The notes under the pieces: model-generated
What the model was told of the DNA's origin: nothing
The model's input: only the letters and a program-made list of their open reading frames with translations
Databases searched by the model: none
Source of the DNA: Gymnothorax reevesii
Taxonomy: Eukaryota; Chordata; Actinopteri; Anguilliformes; Muraenidae
DNA length: 64,000 nucleotides
NCBI GenBank assembly: GCA_029721435.1
Contig: CM056583.1
Span: 48,761,120-48,825,119 of the forward strand
Direction: 5' to 3'
Position numbers and translations under genes: made by a program
In this document: in pieces, positions 48,465-58,921 of the stretch
Layout of the letters: every line of letters begins with the position of its first letter
Numbering within the stretch: the first letter of the stretch is position 1

Positions 48465-49442
48465 CTTTAAGTAAGTAAGTAAGTAAATCTTTATTTGTAT
48501 AGCACCTTTCGCAGCTTGAAAACGCAAAGTGCTTCACAGTGGTAAAAACAGAGATAAAACATATAAAACAATAAAAACAATAAGAAACAACAAAGTTATC
48601 AATATAACAATAAACAAACACTGTGCAACAGACAAGAGATTTGCTTATTCAAAGGCTTGTCTAAAAAGATGAGTCTTTAGCCGACTCTTAAAGATGTCCA
48701 CAGAATGAGAGGCTCGCAGGTCCAAGGGGAGTGCGTTCCACAGTTTTGGGGCCACTGTTTGGAAGGCACGATCTCCTTTAGTTTTCAGCTTCGTACGAGG
48801 AATGACCAGGAGGCCCTGATTGGAGGACCTTAGTGACCGACTGCAGACATACATCTGGAGGAGGTCACAGATATAAGCTGGCGCCTCGCCATGCAGAGCC
48901 TTATAAGTGAGCAACAGAACCTTGTATTGGATTCTGAAAGCCACGGGGAGCCAGTGTAGCGAGAACAGGATAGGTGTGATATGACAGTATTTCTGCGACC
49001 GGGTTAACAGCCTAGCTGCAGCATTTTGAACAAGTTGAAGACGATCCAGGGATGATTTGCTGAGGCAGGTGAAAAGTGAGTTACAGTAGTCCAGCCTGGA
49101 TGATATGAAGGCATGGACAACTAAGTCCAGTTCTGAATGGGATACAATAGATCTGAGTTTGGCTATGTTTCTGAGGTGGAAAAAGCAGGTACGGGTCAGT
49201 GAAGATATGTGCTTATCTAAGTGCATGGATTGGTCAAAAATGACACCGAGATTTCTTAGGCTGGATCTAATGTTACCACTTAAAGCCTTCATGTGATTAA
49301 CAACCTTAGTCACGACAGAATCAGCGGCTACTACGAGAACTTCTGTTTTGCTTGCATTGAGTTGCAGGGAATTACAGGCCATCCACTTTTCAATAGTGGA
49401 CAGACATTCATGTAAAATGTTGATTTTTTCGATCTTATCTGG
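48465..49442 (-). mobile_element. 5'-truncated L2 (LINE) insertion
   Basis: The minus-strand element ends in GTGCTATACAAATAAAGATT followed by a TTAC repeat tail (48469-48487), the 3' end style of fish L2. Only the last part of ORF2 and a short 3' UTR remain, as is usual for target-primed insertions. Confidence 0.9.
48645..49382 (-). CDS. L2 reverse transcriptase C-terminal fragment (ORF intact, partial)
   Basis: 245 codons without a stop; the frame continues upstream to about 49442 (EKINILHECLSTIEKW). It carries the region after the catalytic core: NSLQLNASKTEVLVV, LGVIFDQSMHLDKHISSL, ISSRLDYCNSLF, LQLVQNAAARLL, LHWLPVAFRIQYKVLLLTYK, PKLWNALPLDLR and a terminal FKSRLKTHLF. The catalytic palm motifs (FADD box) and the endonuclease are missing by 5' truncation. 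The open frame suggests a fairly young insertion; no function is expected. Confidence 0.9.
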   Translation of the reverse strand: MACNSLQLNASKTEVLVVAADSVVTKVVNHMKALSGNIRSSLRNLGVIFDQSMHLDKHISSLTRTCFFHLRNIAKLRSIVSHSELDLVVHAFISSRLDYCNSLFTCLSKSSLDRLQLVQNAAARLLTRSQKYCHITPILFSLHWLPVAFRIQYKVLLLTYKALHGEAPAYICDLLQMYVCSRSLRSSNQGLLVIPRTKLKTKGDRAFQTVAPKLWNALPLDLRASHSVDIFKSRLKTHLFRQAFE

Positions 49443-49444
49443 TT

Positions 49445-50604
49445 TAAATGACAGATAACTTTAAGCATCAATATCATGGGAATAATGGACGTTTCAATAG
49501 CAACACTTCATAAATTTAATAACTATAATAAAGTGTAGTAAATACAAGTATTGGAACCATGGATGTGTCATGTTTGTTCTTGTAATTCACCAGAATAAAC
49601 TTTCTACAGCTCTCAAACGCAAAATTTTCTCAACTCCTTTTGTAATTTTCATATGACTCGCCCACTCATGTAAGATCCTCTATATCCTTCAGAGGGACTA
49701 ATATATTTATGTTTTCAATAAGTTTGTGTAATATTCATGATAACATGTAAGGGCCAATGTTAGATCTATTTCATTAATTTTTAACAGATGGTGCTTGGGT
49801 GACTTGTTGTTGATTAAAAACTGTTGAGAAAACATCCTTCTTCTTGCCTTCCCGTAGTGGAGATTTATGGGGAGTATTACCAATTATTGATGGTTGGGCT
49901 ATTTTTTGTTGGCTAGCCTGTCTTAGTGACTTCATTGAGAATGCTTGCATCAAAAAACAAACCGAGGTTTTGGAGCTTAAAAAAGAAACTATGGAGAAAG
50001 AGGCGGCGAGGGTCAAACTGCCAAAATTAGATCTTTTTTTGTCTTCTCGTGTGATGTGCAACTGTTGAACAGCTGGAGAACTGTGGATGGCGAGCACTTG
50101 TTGGTAAGCTGATGTCCACAAACCATATAACCTCATGCAGCCAATTTTCAATCTAACTACATAGTTAATTCACTTGGTGCAGAGACCGACAGAGTTTTAC
50201 TTACGGAATTTGAATGGTCTGAAACCGCCAAATCTGCGTTCTTCTTTGAATGTAGTTCGTGTCTGTGAGGAAACTATTTCGGAGTTGGTTACCAAGTTAG
50301 GCTCTGGCTACACGCATTTCATCGTCTGTGATCACTGATTTGTAGCTACAGCTATTGTTGTGTGGCCGGTGACAGCTCAACAGACCGTAGCTAGATTACT
50401 AGCTTGCTAGCCATCTACTCGGTAGTAATGACAGTAACGCTAGCTTGTAATATAGCATACTATCGTATAATGAAATAATAAATTCTGAAATGTTTTGTCT
50501 ATTTTTTGATCTTGGTGAGGCTCATAATAATTTGATGAACGTTTATTAGATCAGCAACTGTTGTTTACTTGAATTCATTTTTATGACAGCATAAGCGAAG
50601 CTTA
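49445..50604. other. Non-coding, unassigned
   Basis: A 74-codon plus-strand frame at 49844-50068 ends in a lysine/glutamate-rich helix (VLELKKETMEKEAARVK) that resembles the coiled tail of some transposon-linked MYB proteins. The link is too weak to call a gene. Confidence 0.3.
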
Positions 50605-50613
50605 GGAAGGAGT

Positions 50614-52701
50614 AACGCTAGTGTTGCCAGATTGGTCGCGTGGTTTCCAGCCCAAAACTGATTAAAAAAACACCTAATGGCTCAAAAAACCACCCAAAGT
50701 AACTCCAATAAAAACATATGCAATTATCAATTAATTTATTATGTAAGCACATCATCTTTCCCCTCAACAGTTAACCCTGAGCTGGCTCATATCTACAAAT
50801 GCGTGCATTAATTTTTTATGCATCTTCGCAACAGTAAACAATACTGAAGCCCACGAAAAAAAAAAAAAAAATTTCCCTGGCAACATGTATCCACAGAAGC
50901 GCTAAGTCTACTTCTTTTTCAACATCTTTATCGTTAGAGGATGCAATTCACTGAAACTAATGTCCTCTATAGGGCTAATCCAGAGGTGGGCAGCAGCTGC
51001 GAGGGCCATATCTGTCCCTGGTTTTCACGCCAACTTGTTGCCTTGTATTAGTTTATAATCTAAATTTGCCAAATCATTCATTAAATCTAACATTTCAGGC
51101 ACGTTTTCTTAAATCAGGGGTCCCCAATCTTTCTCAGAAAGGGAAAGATTTTTTCCCTTTCATTGCTACCAAGCAATTATGCTCCTGATACTACTAATCA
51201 ACCCCTGGACTCTTAATAAGCTTGATTAGTAGCATCAGGTTTGTATCTGCTTAGCTGTAATGAAAGCCTGCACCCACACCGGCCCTTTCTGGGAAAGATT
51301 GGGGACCCCTGCCTTAAATTATGAATGGCCACCAAAGACTTCTTCTCTCCCTTCATAAAACACTTTTCTTTGATCTAATTATTGCGTAAATCTATATTTG
51401 TGGATGCAGTCAATTAACTCAATTAGTCAGGGAAATTGTTAAATAAAAACCTGCATACACACTGGCCCTCCAGGACCAGGATTGCCTACCCCAGGGCCGC
51501 TAATCGATCTTGAACATATTTCCACCTCTCTATCCCTTTTTCCGTAGTTTGGACAAACAAATACTTACGAATATACGTCATGACCATCGGCATATTCTGG
51601 CCTTTCTGCTGGTAATGTTCAATGGTTGGACGGAGAAGCAAGCTTGTATTTGTAATTCCTGCAGCTGTTTCAAGAAAACTTTGACGTTTTCGAGTGGGAA
51701 AACTGAGTCTCCCGTCTGGTAATTTCCGATCTATGGGCTATAGATAAATTAATTGTTTTCTGGATACGTACATACTTAGCATAAATCCATGGAGTGCTCT
51801 CGTGTCCTTTGAATTTTATCTAAAATGTCGCCACTTTTACCACAAACAAAAGTATCTGAAAGCCAGAGCTCCTCTAGCTTGCATGCTTTCTGTGTAGCGC
51901 AGCCACGCTCCAGTGTGAAATGAGTGGCGTAGCTACATAACCATCAGAATATGAGAACACGTCAACCGATTATGCCCAAGGAAATATAGAAATATGGGGA
52001 CTGACCAATATCCTCATTTTTTGACTCAAGAATTCTAATATAAGTAAAAAGGCTTTTCGGAGTTCACAAAGTTTCAGCTGCTCGTCAGTGATGTCTCTGA
52101 CCCAGTCACTGGCACAGTAACTTAATCGTTTTTATAGTTGAAAAGGGGCTTAGCTAAAATGGCTAGCCAGATGCTCCGAATTTTGCAGTTGGCTTCTCTT
52201 TGACCGACAGCATCGGTTGCTATAAACCAATCACTCTTTCCAATACATTTAACCCTTTTCCCCACACTTGTATGATTACAATAATATGGTAATGGTCATT
52301 ATCCTGGTAGGAGGCTTACCTGGCTAAAGGTGGGTGCCTGCAACCGCACAGGGGCGCTTGTCTTCCAGCACAACATTTTGCACAAATGTTGTAGGGTCCA
52401 GGGGAGAGGGAGGGGGTGTAGCTCATCTGTGTAGCCACGGGAGGAATGGGTATGTCCTCGGCGACCTCCTCTCAATGAAAGTGGCCAAAATGCATGTCAA
52501 CCAATGTTTACAAAGCCAAAAAAATCTTTTAATGAATACGCTGATATAATGGTTCGTCTTTAACACTACATGTGCGCTTAACAAACGCAATTTATGGATG
52601 TTAAATAAAACCGCCGAGTCCCTCCCAAGGTGATTTTTGCCCACAGAATTCAATCGAAACCATCCCAATTTGGCGGGAAACTGCCCAATCTAGCGACACT
52701 G
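50614..52701. mobile_element. Non-autonomous DNA element, about 2.1 kb
   Basis: Left AGTGTTGCCAGATTGG (50620-50635) and, on the complement of the right end, AGTGTCGCTAGATTGG form inverted repeats (14 of 16). Identical GGAAGGAGT lies on both sides (50605-50613 and 52702-52710), as expected of a target duplication, though a few extra bases separate it from the left repeat. No transposase is recognisable. A hAT miniature element is nested at 51115. Confidence 0.65.
51115..51311. mobile_element. hAT-type miniature element
   Basis: CAGGGGTCCCCAATCTTTC and GAAAGATTGGGGACCCCTG are perfect 19-base terminal inverted repeats. 8-bp duplications TCTTAAAT (51107-51114) and CCTTAAAT (51312-51319) flank it with one mismatch. 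The core palindrome is GATACTACTAATCAA / TTGATTAGTAGCATC. Confidence 0.93.
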
Positions 52702-52786
52702 GGAAGGAGTGTTGTGATGAGGCTCGAGCATCACTCACAAATCAATCAATGAATCAATTTGCCTTTAGCACGACCACGAACGATAA

Positions 52787-54445
52787 GATAAATATTTGTT
52801 TATTTGTTTATTTGTTTATTTAAAAGGATCCCCATTAGCTGACGCCAAGACGACAGCTAGTCTTCCTGGGGTCCAGACAATACATACAAAACACAATAAT
52901 TACAATGTCAATTGCTCACAATCTTGGTTAAAAGAGAAAAAACAACAACACTGAAAATACTTATTAAAATATAAACACTAAAGCAAGGAAAAGCAACACA
53001 CCCTTCTTGTATCTTGTTTTGTATGACAAACCTCACTCAATCAAATAATCAAGATGCTTTTATGAGAACATATACATTCTTAATCTCTTTTTAAAATCAA
53101 TTTTTCCCTTAATTTCACGAACCACCACTGGAAGATTGTTCCAAAAGACAGTTGACCTGTAGAATACAGTCCTCTTCATAGAGTCAGACTTAGGTAGGGG
53201 TAGAGTAATCTGTCCACTATTTGCCCCTCTAGTGTAATGTGAATGCGTATTTGAGCAGTAAATTATATTATCGTGAAGAAATTTAGGAGTCTGAGTGTTA
53301 ATAATTCTATGAAAGTAGATTAATAAATTAGCAGATAGTCTATCCACGACCATCCGCCAAGCAAGACGTTCATGCATTTCTGCAACACTAGTTCTTGAAG
53401 AACAACCAAGAACCAGTCTTGCAGCCTTGTTTTGAGCCACTTGTAATTTCCTTAGCAGACAGTTTGATGCAGCAGACCATACAACTGAACAGTAATCTAA
53501 ATGACATAAAACCAATGTACAAACAACACGACTAAACAACTGAGAATTGAGAAATGGTGCACATTTACACGTTATGGCAACAGCTCTACCCATTTTGGCA
53601 ACAACTTTGTGGATGTGATCAGACCATGACAGTGTGCAATCAAGCCAAAGTCCCAGAAGCTTTACCTTTTTTACTTGCTGTATAGTTTGACCATTTATTT
53701 GTATATTCATTTTAGGATTATCTGATAATCTATACTTAGAACCAAATATTATACTCATTGTTTTTGATATATTTAGAATAAGTTTATTTGTTTTGATCCA
53801 GTTATATAATTTGCTGATCTCACAAGACAGAACCTGATTAAGCTCTGAGCATGTAGGGGCTGCATAATAAATAGTAGAATCATCAGCAAACATAGTCAAT
53901 GTAGCCTTACTGAGTACATATGGCATATCATTAGTAAAAATTGAAAATAAAAGAGGTCCGAGGCAGCTTCCTTGGGGGACTCCGCAGTCCAGGGATTCGC
54001 TACAAGATAATGCACCATTAAAATAAACTCTTTGCGACCTCTCAGACAGGTAGCTCGTAAACCACTTAATTGCAGAGGAAGTAAAACCATAACTAATAAG
54101 TTTGGAAATAAAAATGTCATGGTCGGTCACATCGAAGGCAGCACTGAAGTCAAGTAAAATTGTACCCACAAGCATTGAGTCATCAATTGATGTTAACCAG
54201 CTATCTGACATTTGTGTCATTGCAGTGCAGGTGGAATGACCAGACCTGTAAGCATGTTGGAACATTGTAGTTAAATCATTGTGAGAAAAGTAATCTTGCA
54301 CTTGCTTAAATACAATCTTTTCCAATAATTTACTCAGAATAGGCAAAATGCTAATAGGCCTACTATTCGGTCCACAAAAAGTAGTTTTTGTATCTTTGGG
54401 TAAATATGATCTTGGCATGGATGACTGGTCCCTAATTTACAAATA
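52787..54445 (-). mobile_element. Rex1/L2-like non-LTR retrotransposon, 5' truncated
   Basis: Minus strand. The 3' end has the conserved CAGGAAGACTAGCTGTCG / AGCTAATGGGGATCC block and a (TAAACAAA)n tail (52790-52822). Upstream comes an open ORF2 segment. Endonuclease and 5' UTR are absent. Confidence 0.9.
53060..54418 (-). CDS. Reverse transcriptase of Rex1/L2-like element (452 codons, partial)
   Basis: One uninterrupted frame. Motifs by residue: NSRPISILPILSKLLEK (18-34); HAYRSGHST (55-63); LLDFSAAFD (88-96) with first catalytic Asp90; CGVPQGSCLGPLLF (145-158); FADDS (177-181) with both catalytic aspartates; LNISKTMSIIFG; LLGLWLDCTLSW; VLCHLDYCSVVW; and a C-terminal thumb ending FKKRLRMYMF. 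The N-terminal apurinic endonuclease is missing through 5' truncation; the ATG at 54418 is internal to the original ORF. All visible catalytic residues are intact, so the insertion is young or selectively kept. Retrotransposon origin is certain; the exact family is not. Confidence 0.92.
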   Translation of the reverse strand: MPRSYLPKDTKTTFCGPNSRPISILPILSKLLEKIVFKQVQDYFSHNDLTTMFQHAYRSGHSTCTAMTQMSDSWLTSIDDSMLVGTILLDFSAAFDVTDHDIFISKLISYGFTSSAIKWFTSYLSERSQRVYFNGALSCSESLDCGVPQGSCLGPLLFSIFTNDMPYVLSKATLTMFADDSTIYYAAPTCSELNQVLSCEISKLYNWIKTNKLILNISKTMSIIFGSKYRLSDNPKMNIQINGQTIQQVKKVKLLGLWLDCTLSWSDHIHKVVAKMGRAVAITCKCAPFLNSQLFSRVVCTLVLCHLDYCSVVWSAASNCLLRKLQVAQNKAARLVLGCSSRTSVAEMHERLAWRMVVDRLSANLLIYFHRIINTQTPKFLHDNIIYCSNTHSHYTRGANSGQITLPLPKSDSMKRTVFYRSTVFWNNLPVVVREIKGKIDFKKRLRMYMFS

Positions 54446-54945
54446 GTTTATCCAGGAGTTAGCAATATTGTCACTTTGATTATTAGCCAGATGGCCGGCC
54501 TGCTAATCTTCACTGTAAGATTCAGGGAAGCTGTTTAACCTGGTGCTATTTATTTTGCTTCAGAAAGACAGAATCAAACAAGATATGCACTTTACCTTTC
54601 CTAATACACAAACTGATATGTTGACTTTAATTTCTTTTTAATTTTTAATATTACTGTTAGTGGGTGTATTAGTAATGCTTAGGCTGACTAGTCTTGATCA
54701 GGTGCGTATTTTGTTAAGATTTCCAAACTATAAAATCAATAGTATTTTATTTTGTCCTTGTTGATTTGCCCAATTATAAACACTTCCTTTACTTGCAGAT
54801 TACTTAAGCGTTCATTTTCAAATTGAAGGACAATCTGTAAAATTAACATGTCCGTAAAAAATTGTACTGAAGACGATATTCTTTATTCTGCCACAGATTT
54901 AAATCAAATATAATAAGACTGCACACAACATTATTTTTATAGTTG
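54446..54945. other. Non-coding, AT-rich
   Basis: Nothing recognised. Confidence 0.4.
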
Positions 54946-54947
54946 TA

Positions 54948-55170
54948 CAACCCCAATTCTGAAATAGTTGGGACTAAGTGTAAATTGTGAATAAAATCAA
55001 AACGCAATGACTTTCAAATCACACCAGCCAGTATTTTATTCGCAATAGAACAGAGATAACATAGTAAATGTTGAAACTGAGAAATTTTACAATTTTATCC
55101 ACAAAATGAGCTCAATGAGCTGTTAAATTTGATGGCTGCTACAGGTCTCAAAAAAGTTTGGACAGGGGCC
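54948..55170. repeat. Solo inverted-repeat end of a Tc1-like element
   Basis: Starts CAACCCCAATTCTGAAATAG after TA and continues with the same blocks as the end of the 46469-47904 element (GTTGGGACTAAGTGTAAA; AAATTTGATGGCTGCTACA). The rest of the element is absent, cut off where the 55172 repeat begins. Confidence 0.7.
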
Positions 55171-55171
55171 T

Positions 55172-55505
55172 GTTAATGCCTTGGTCCCACTGGGGAAAAA
55201 TCATCGCGATTTGGAAAGAGAAAAATTTTCTCCTGATGTCTCCCGATGTTCTCGATGTTTTTGCCAAAAAAAAATAAACAGAGTAGTCCCATTAAAAATT
55301 GCACTTATTAGGCATCGGGGAACGTTCACTGATGCTCCGGATATAGTCACAAAGCTTCTGGGAATGTTACCCAAACAATGTCCGTGAAACATCGGGGAAG
55401 GCTCCCGATGCACGGGAAAGCTCCCCGGAGCTTCCCGAATTTGAAACATCATAGGGGGAATATCCCCGTAGATTAGCGGATGCATCGGTGAGTACTTGCA
55501 AACCA
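55172..55505 (+). repeat. CATCGGGG-type repeat, left copy
   Basis: It begins near TTGGTCCCACTGGGG and is full of ATCGGGG/CCCGATG motifs: TCTCCCGATGTTC, GGCATCGGGGAACG, AACATCGGGGAAGG, GGATGCATCGG. A diverged copy in the opposite orientation is at 63575-63958. Class unknown. Confidence 0.6.
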
Positions 55506-55509
55506 TCCC

Positions 55510-55860
55510 AGGTGCCTCGTGGAAGGGTTATTGGGGAGGTATATATTGTAGCGGGCTACAAGGTGCAACCAGCCTCGATAATTAACGAACAGTATGGATG
55601 AATCCAGTGCGAGACGCCAAGCAGGGTTTGGGAAAGAACTTTTTTTTTTATTGAAAAATCCTCTAACCTCCCAGTGCACTCCCTGTAACTCATCCCACCA
55701 CAAAAACTGATAGCCTATCGTCGAATGAAATCTTTCTTTTTTTTTTAATCATTCGCATTCACTCCACTTACTCCTGCCCCGAGTTACTTTGAACATTGTT
55801 TTCCCCTCTCATATTTCCTGTCTAGCCTTTATTTTTACAATTTTGTTTCCTTAATTTTTA
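55510..55860. other. Non-coding, unassigned
   Basis: Poly(T) runs and unclassified sequence between the CATCGGGG repeat and the first GGGGTTCAAGCC terminus. Confidence 0.4.
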
Positions 55861-56102
55861 GGGGTTCAAGCCCGTAGGGTTTATTATTAATATGTATACT
55901 ATTTTTACACTGACCAAAACTTACAACGCAACACTCGGGTTTATTGCAACACATGTCATTTTCTTACGATTAATTTAACAATACATAACAAATATTAAGA
56001 TTCAAATCAAAAACACAGTTTTAGAGTCAGGAATGAAGAACAGATTTTTCCTGGTTTCCAATTCATTGCATCAGTTGAAGGCGCAATTCTGGATCACCAA
56101 AG

Positions 56103-57122
56103 TCAGTATCTTGTATGGCCTCTTCTGGCGTCACAAACAGCCTGGATTCTGAGATGCGTGGAGTCAATCAAATGCCGAATTTCAGCCTGTGTGATGCGGT
56201 CCCATTCCTCCTGGAGTGCTTGACGCAACTGTTGGACTGTGGCTGGTTCTGGATCACGCCTTCTCACTCGGCGATCCAGAATATCCCATAGATGTTCTAT
56301 AGGGTTTAAATCTGAGGAATACGCAGGCCAATCAAGACACTGAACATTATTCTGCCTCAGGTAGTCCTGACAGACTCTGGCGACATGTGGTCTCGCGCTA
56401 TCCTGTTACAGCGTTAGGCGATAGCGATGGACAAGTGGAACTGCCACAGGGGTAAGGATGTCGTCACAGTAACGGGCCGCACTGAGGTTTCCATCGATGA
56501 AAATGAGGTCTGTCTTGTGTCTACTGCTTATTCCAGCCCAAACAATCACACTGGGTCCACCCCAGCGGTCACGCTGCAGGATGGTAGCGTCAGTATAACG
56601 TTCCCGTCGCCTACGCCATACACGCAGTCTTCCGTCAGACACACTCAACTTGAACCTCGATTCATCGGAGAAGAGCACCCTGTTCCACCTGAGAGCATTC
56701 CAGCCCAAATGTGCCCTTGACCATCGCAGACGGACGCGGCGACGTGCAGGAGTCAACACCAAACCACGGCGGGGACGTCGGTTGTGCAAGTTGGCTTCAC
56801 GCAGGCGGTTGCGAACGGTTTGGTCGCTAATCCAGTTCTGGTAACGACCTCTGGTCTGAGCAGCAGTGAGTGTAGCTGGCAGGAAGTGATTGCGCAGGTA
56901 CTGGAGGCGAATATGGCGATCCTGCTGAGGGGTGGTGACACGTGGTCTGGGGGCACGTGGGCGATCACCGGTGCTTCCTGTTTCATTATACCGGCTCCAG
57001 AGACGTGATATGGTCGACAGGTGAATGTCCAGGTTCCTTGCAACCCGTCTTTTCGACATTCCACCACTGAGCATGCCAACGGCTGGCTCTCGCTGATTTT
57101 GACCTAGACGCAGCATGGTCAC
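56103..57122 (-). pseudogene. Tc1-like transposase with one in-frame stop
   Basis: 340 codons including the end stop, with no frameshift. DNA-binding region: GMSKRRVARNLDIHLSTISR and RPRAPRPRVTTPQQDRHIRL. Core: WNRVLFSDESRFKLSVSDGR (first catalytic Asp) and GGPSVIVWAGIS. Then a TAA at 56406-56408 stands where relatives have the first Gln of QQDNARPH, followed in frame by QDSARPHVARVC (second Asp), LDWPAYSSDLNPIEHLWD (third acidic residue) and a terminal RRGHTRY. Apart from that single stop the catalytic triad is visible. Reading would end after 238 residues, before two of three catalytic residues. Confidence 0.93.
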
Positions 57123-57557
57123 ACGTTGACCCAGGATAATGCAAAGGAATACTTAAGTTGCCCATTGCTGCGGCTATTTATTGACCAAATTCTCGAAGGA
57201 TTGGTCAATGAGTTCTACTCAACCTGACGAGATAGGCAAAACAATGTGCAATCAAGCAGAACGAGCTGCCTACAGGACAAAATCAAAACAATTTTCTGAG
57301 CTTTTAAGTTGTAGTTGATGTATCATGGCTCAAAACCAATTTCCCATTTTATGTACACCAAATATACTGAGTACAAATGAAAACGCACCACTCACGAAAT
57401 CTGGAATAGCTCCACGGATTGATTTGTGAAGTATATACGTATGATGCATTTGAGATAATGAATGATTTAAGAAGACATGTAAACATCATTCAATTTCTTT
57501 CACGATAATGTTAATGCGCGAGAGAGGTTTAACTGGTGTAGGGGTCAAACAGGAAAG

Positions 57558-58592
57558 TCAATAACGGGTGTGACCGCCATTTGCATTGACACATGCGGTG
57601 CATCGTCGTCGCATGGAGTTGATCAGTCTCTGGATAGTGTTCTGAGGGATAGCATTCCACTCCTGAACAAGGGCAACCTCAAGTTCTCGGATGTCGTCCA
57701 TCTGGCTTCGACGTGAAAGACGTCGTCCAATTTCATCCCATAAGTGCTCGATAGGGGAGAGGTCGGGTGACAGAGCTGGCCACTGAAGCACGGGGATGTT
57801 CTGCTGTGCAAGGTACTGCATGGTCACTCTTGCAGTGTGTGCTCTAGCGTTGTCCTGTTAGAACGTGTGGACATCGTGGTGTTGGTTGAAGAACGGCACA
57901 ACATGGTTCTGCAGCACCTGGTCTCGGTAGTAGGCGCCGTTCACCCTTCCTCTGCAGATATGGAGTGGGGTTCTGTGACGGTAGCTTATTCCACCCCACA
58001 CCATAACGCTGCCACCACCCCAACGGTCCGTTTGAACAACACAATTGGCGTTATAACGCTCACCACGTCTCCGCCAAACACGTATACGGCCATCTGCGTT
58101 CCTTAAGTGAAATCGTGACTCGTCAGAGAAGATGACGCCGTGCCATTGTCGTAGTCGCTAATTCTGGTGCCTGTTTGCCCACTGCAGACGCTGGTTTCGG
58201 TGACGATCCGTCAATATGGGGCCGAAATAAGGACGTCGTGCACGCAGGCCTGCAGCACGCAGGCCTGCAGCACGCAGGCCTGCAGCTCGCAGATGGTTCC
58301 GTACGGTGTTGGGGTGAATGAATCCATGTCGTCCTTGGACTTGAGCAGCCGTTCTTGTCGCTGGTAGTGTTTGGTCTCTGACATGATCCCGTACGATCTG
58401 ACGGTCCTGACGTGCCGTTGTCACACGTTGTTGACCCGGTTGAGGACGGTCCCGAGTGCTCCCCGTTTGCAGAAACCTTTGATGGAGTCTTGCGATCGTT
58501 GTGTGAGCGCAGTGTAGTCGTCTGGCAATTTCCCTGGTGCTGGCGCCAATTTGAAGCATGCCTATGGCACGTTCCCGTTCAGGGGCTGTAAG
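57558..58592 (-). pseudogene. Tc1-like transposase with two in-frame stops
   Basis: Frame kept throughout: LTAPERERAIGMLQIGASTR, REIARRLHCAHTTIARLHQR (helix-turn-helix), then a triple LRAAG/LRAAG/LRARR block. TAG at 58158-58160 replaces the Trp of a normal NRHQNW-type segment. Next come VIFSDESRFHL (first Asp) and GGGSVMVWGGIS; TAA at 57858-57860 replaces the first Gln of QQDNARAH; then QDNARAHTARV (second Asp), LSPDLSPIEHLWDE (third acidic residue) and a terminal NGGHTRY. Upstream of 58592 a TGA blocks the likely natural start. Related to, but clearly a different family from, the outer transposase. Confidence 0.93.
58241..58285. repeat. 15-bp tandem triplication inside transposase
   Basis: CACGCAGGCCTGCAG occurs three times in a row and contains the palindrome GCAGGCCTGC. 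It keeps the frame, adding LRAAG repeats to the transposase between the DNA-binding and catalytic regions. Confidence 0.95.
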
Positions 58593-58921
58593 TCACAGCG
58601 TAGTGTCGACGTTTCACAAGTGTCAGTGAAGAAGTGAAATTTTATTCGGATTCACATGCTTTTAAAGGCAATTTGTGCACAAATTCAGAGTTAAATTCAT
58701 TTTTCCCGTGGTGTGCGTGCAAGTTGCGTTTTTGCAAAAAATTGCCTAGCGTTACAGTTAACTTGAAATTCTCACATTTCTTGCACCTGGCATGTTGGGT
58801 AACGTCACTGTAGTGTTGTTGTTGTTTAAAAATTATATTGAAGCTCATTTGAACTTAAATATTTACTTTTTTTCAATTGGTGCGTTTTCATTTGTACTCA
58901 GTCGTTGGAAGTTTTGGTCAG

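Larger units (their letters stand above)
57367..58901 (-). mobile_element. Inner Tc1-like transposon
   Basis: Perfect 24-base terminal inverted repeats at 57367-57390 and 58878-58901, beginning CTGAGTACAAATGAAAACGC. TA precedes the left end, but TC rather than TA follows the right. It lies within the right end of the outer Tc1 element, so it arrived later. Length 1535 bp, with its transposase on the minus strand. Confidence 0.93.
55910..58921 (-). mobile_element. Outer Tc1-like transposon, itself split by an inner one
   Basis: The left end CTGACCAAAACTTACAACG (55910-55928) pairs with the right end whose complement is CTGACCAAAACTTCCAACG (58903-58921), one mismatch. The inner element occupies 57367-58901, only about 20 bases from the outer right end. 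Without it the outer element is about 1.48 kb. TA follows the right end; the left flank reads TACA, so the left TA is two bases off. Confidence 0.8.

Noticed and set aside
49844..50068. 74-codon ORF with a Lys/Glu-rich helix
   Set aside because: Too short and without a domain; the similarity to tails of transposon accessory proteins is only compositional.
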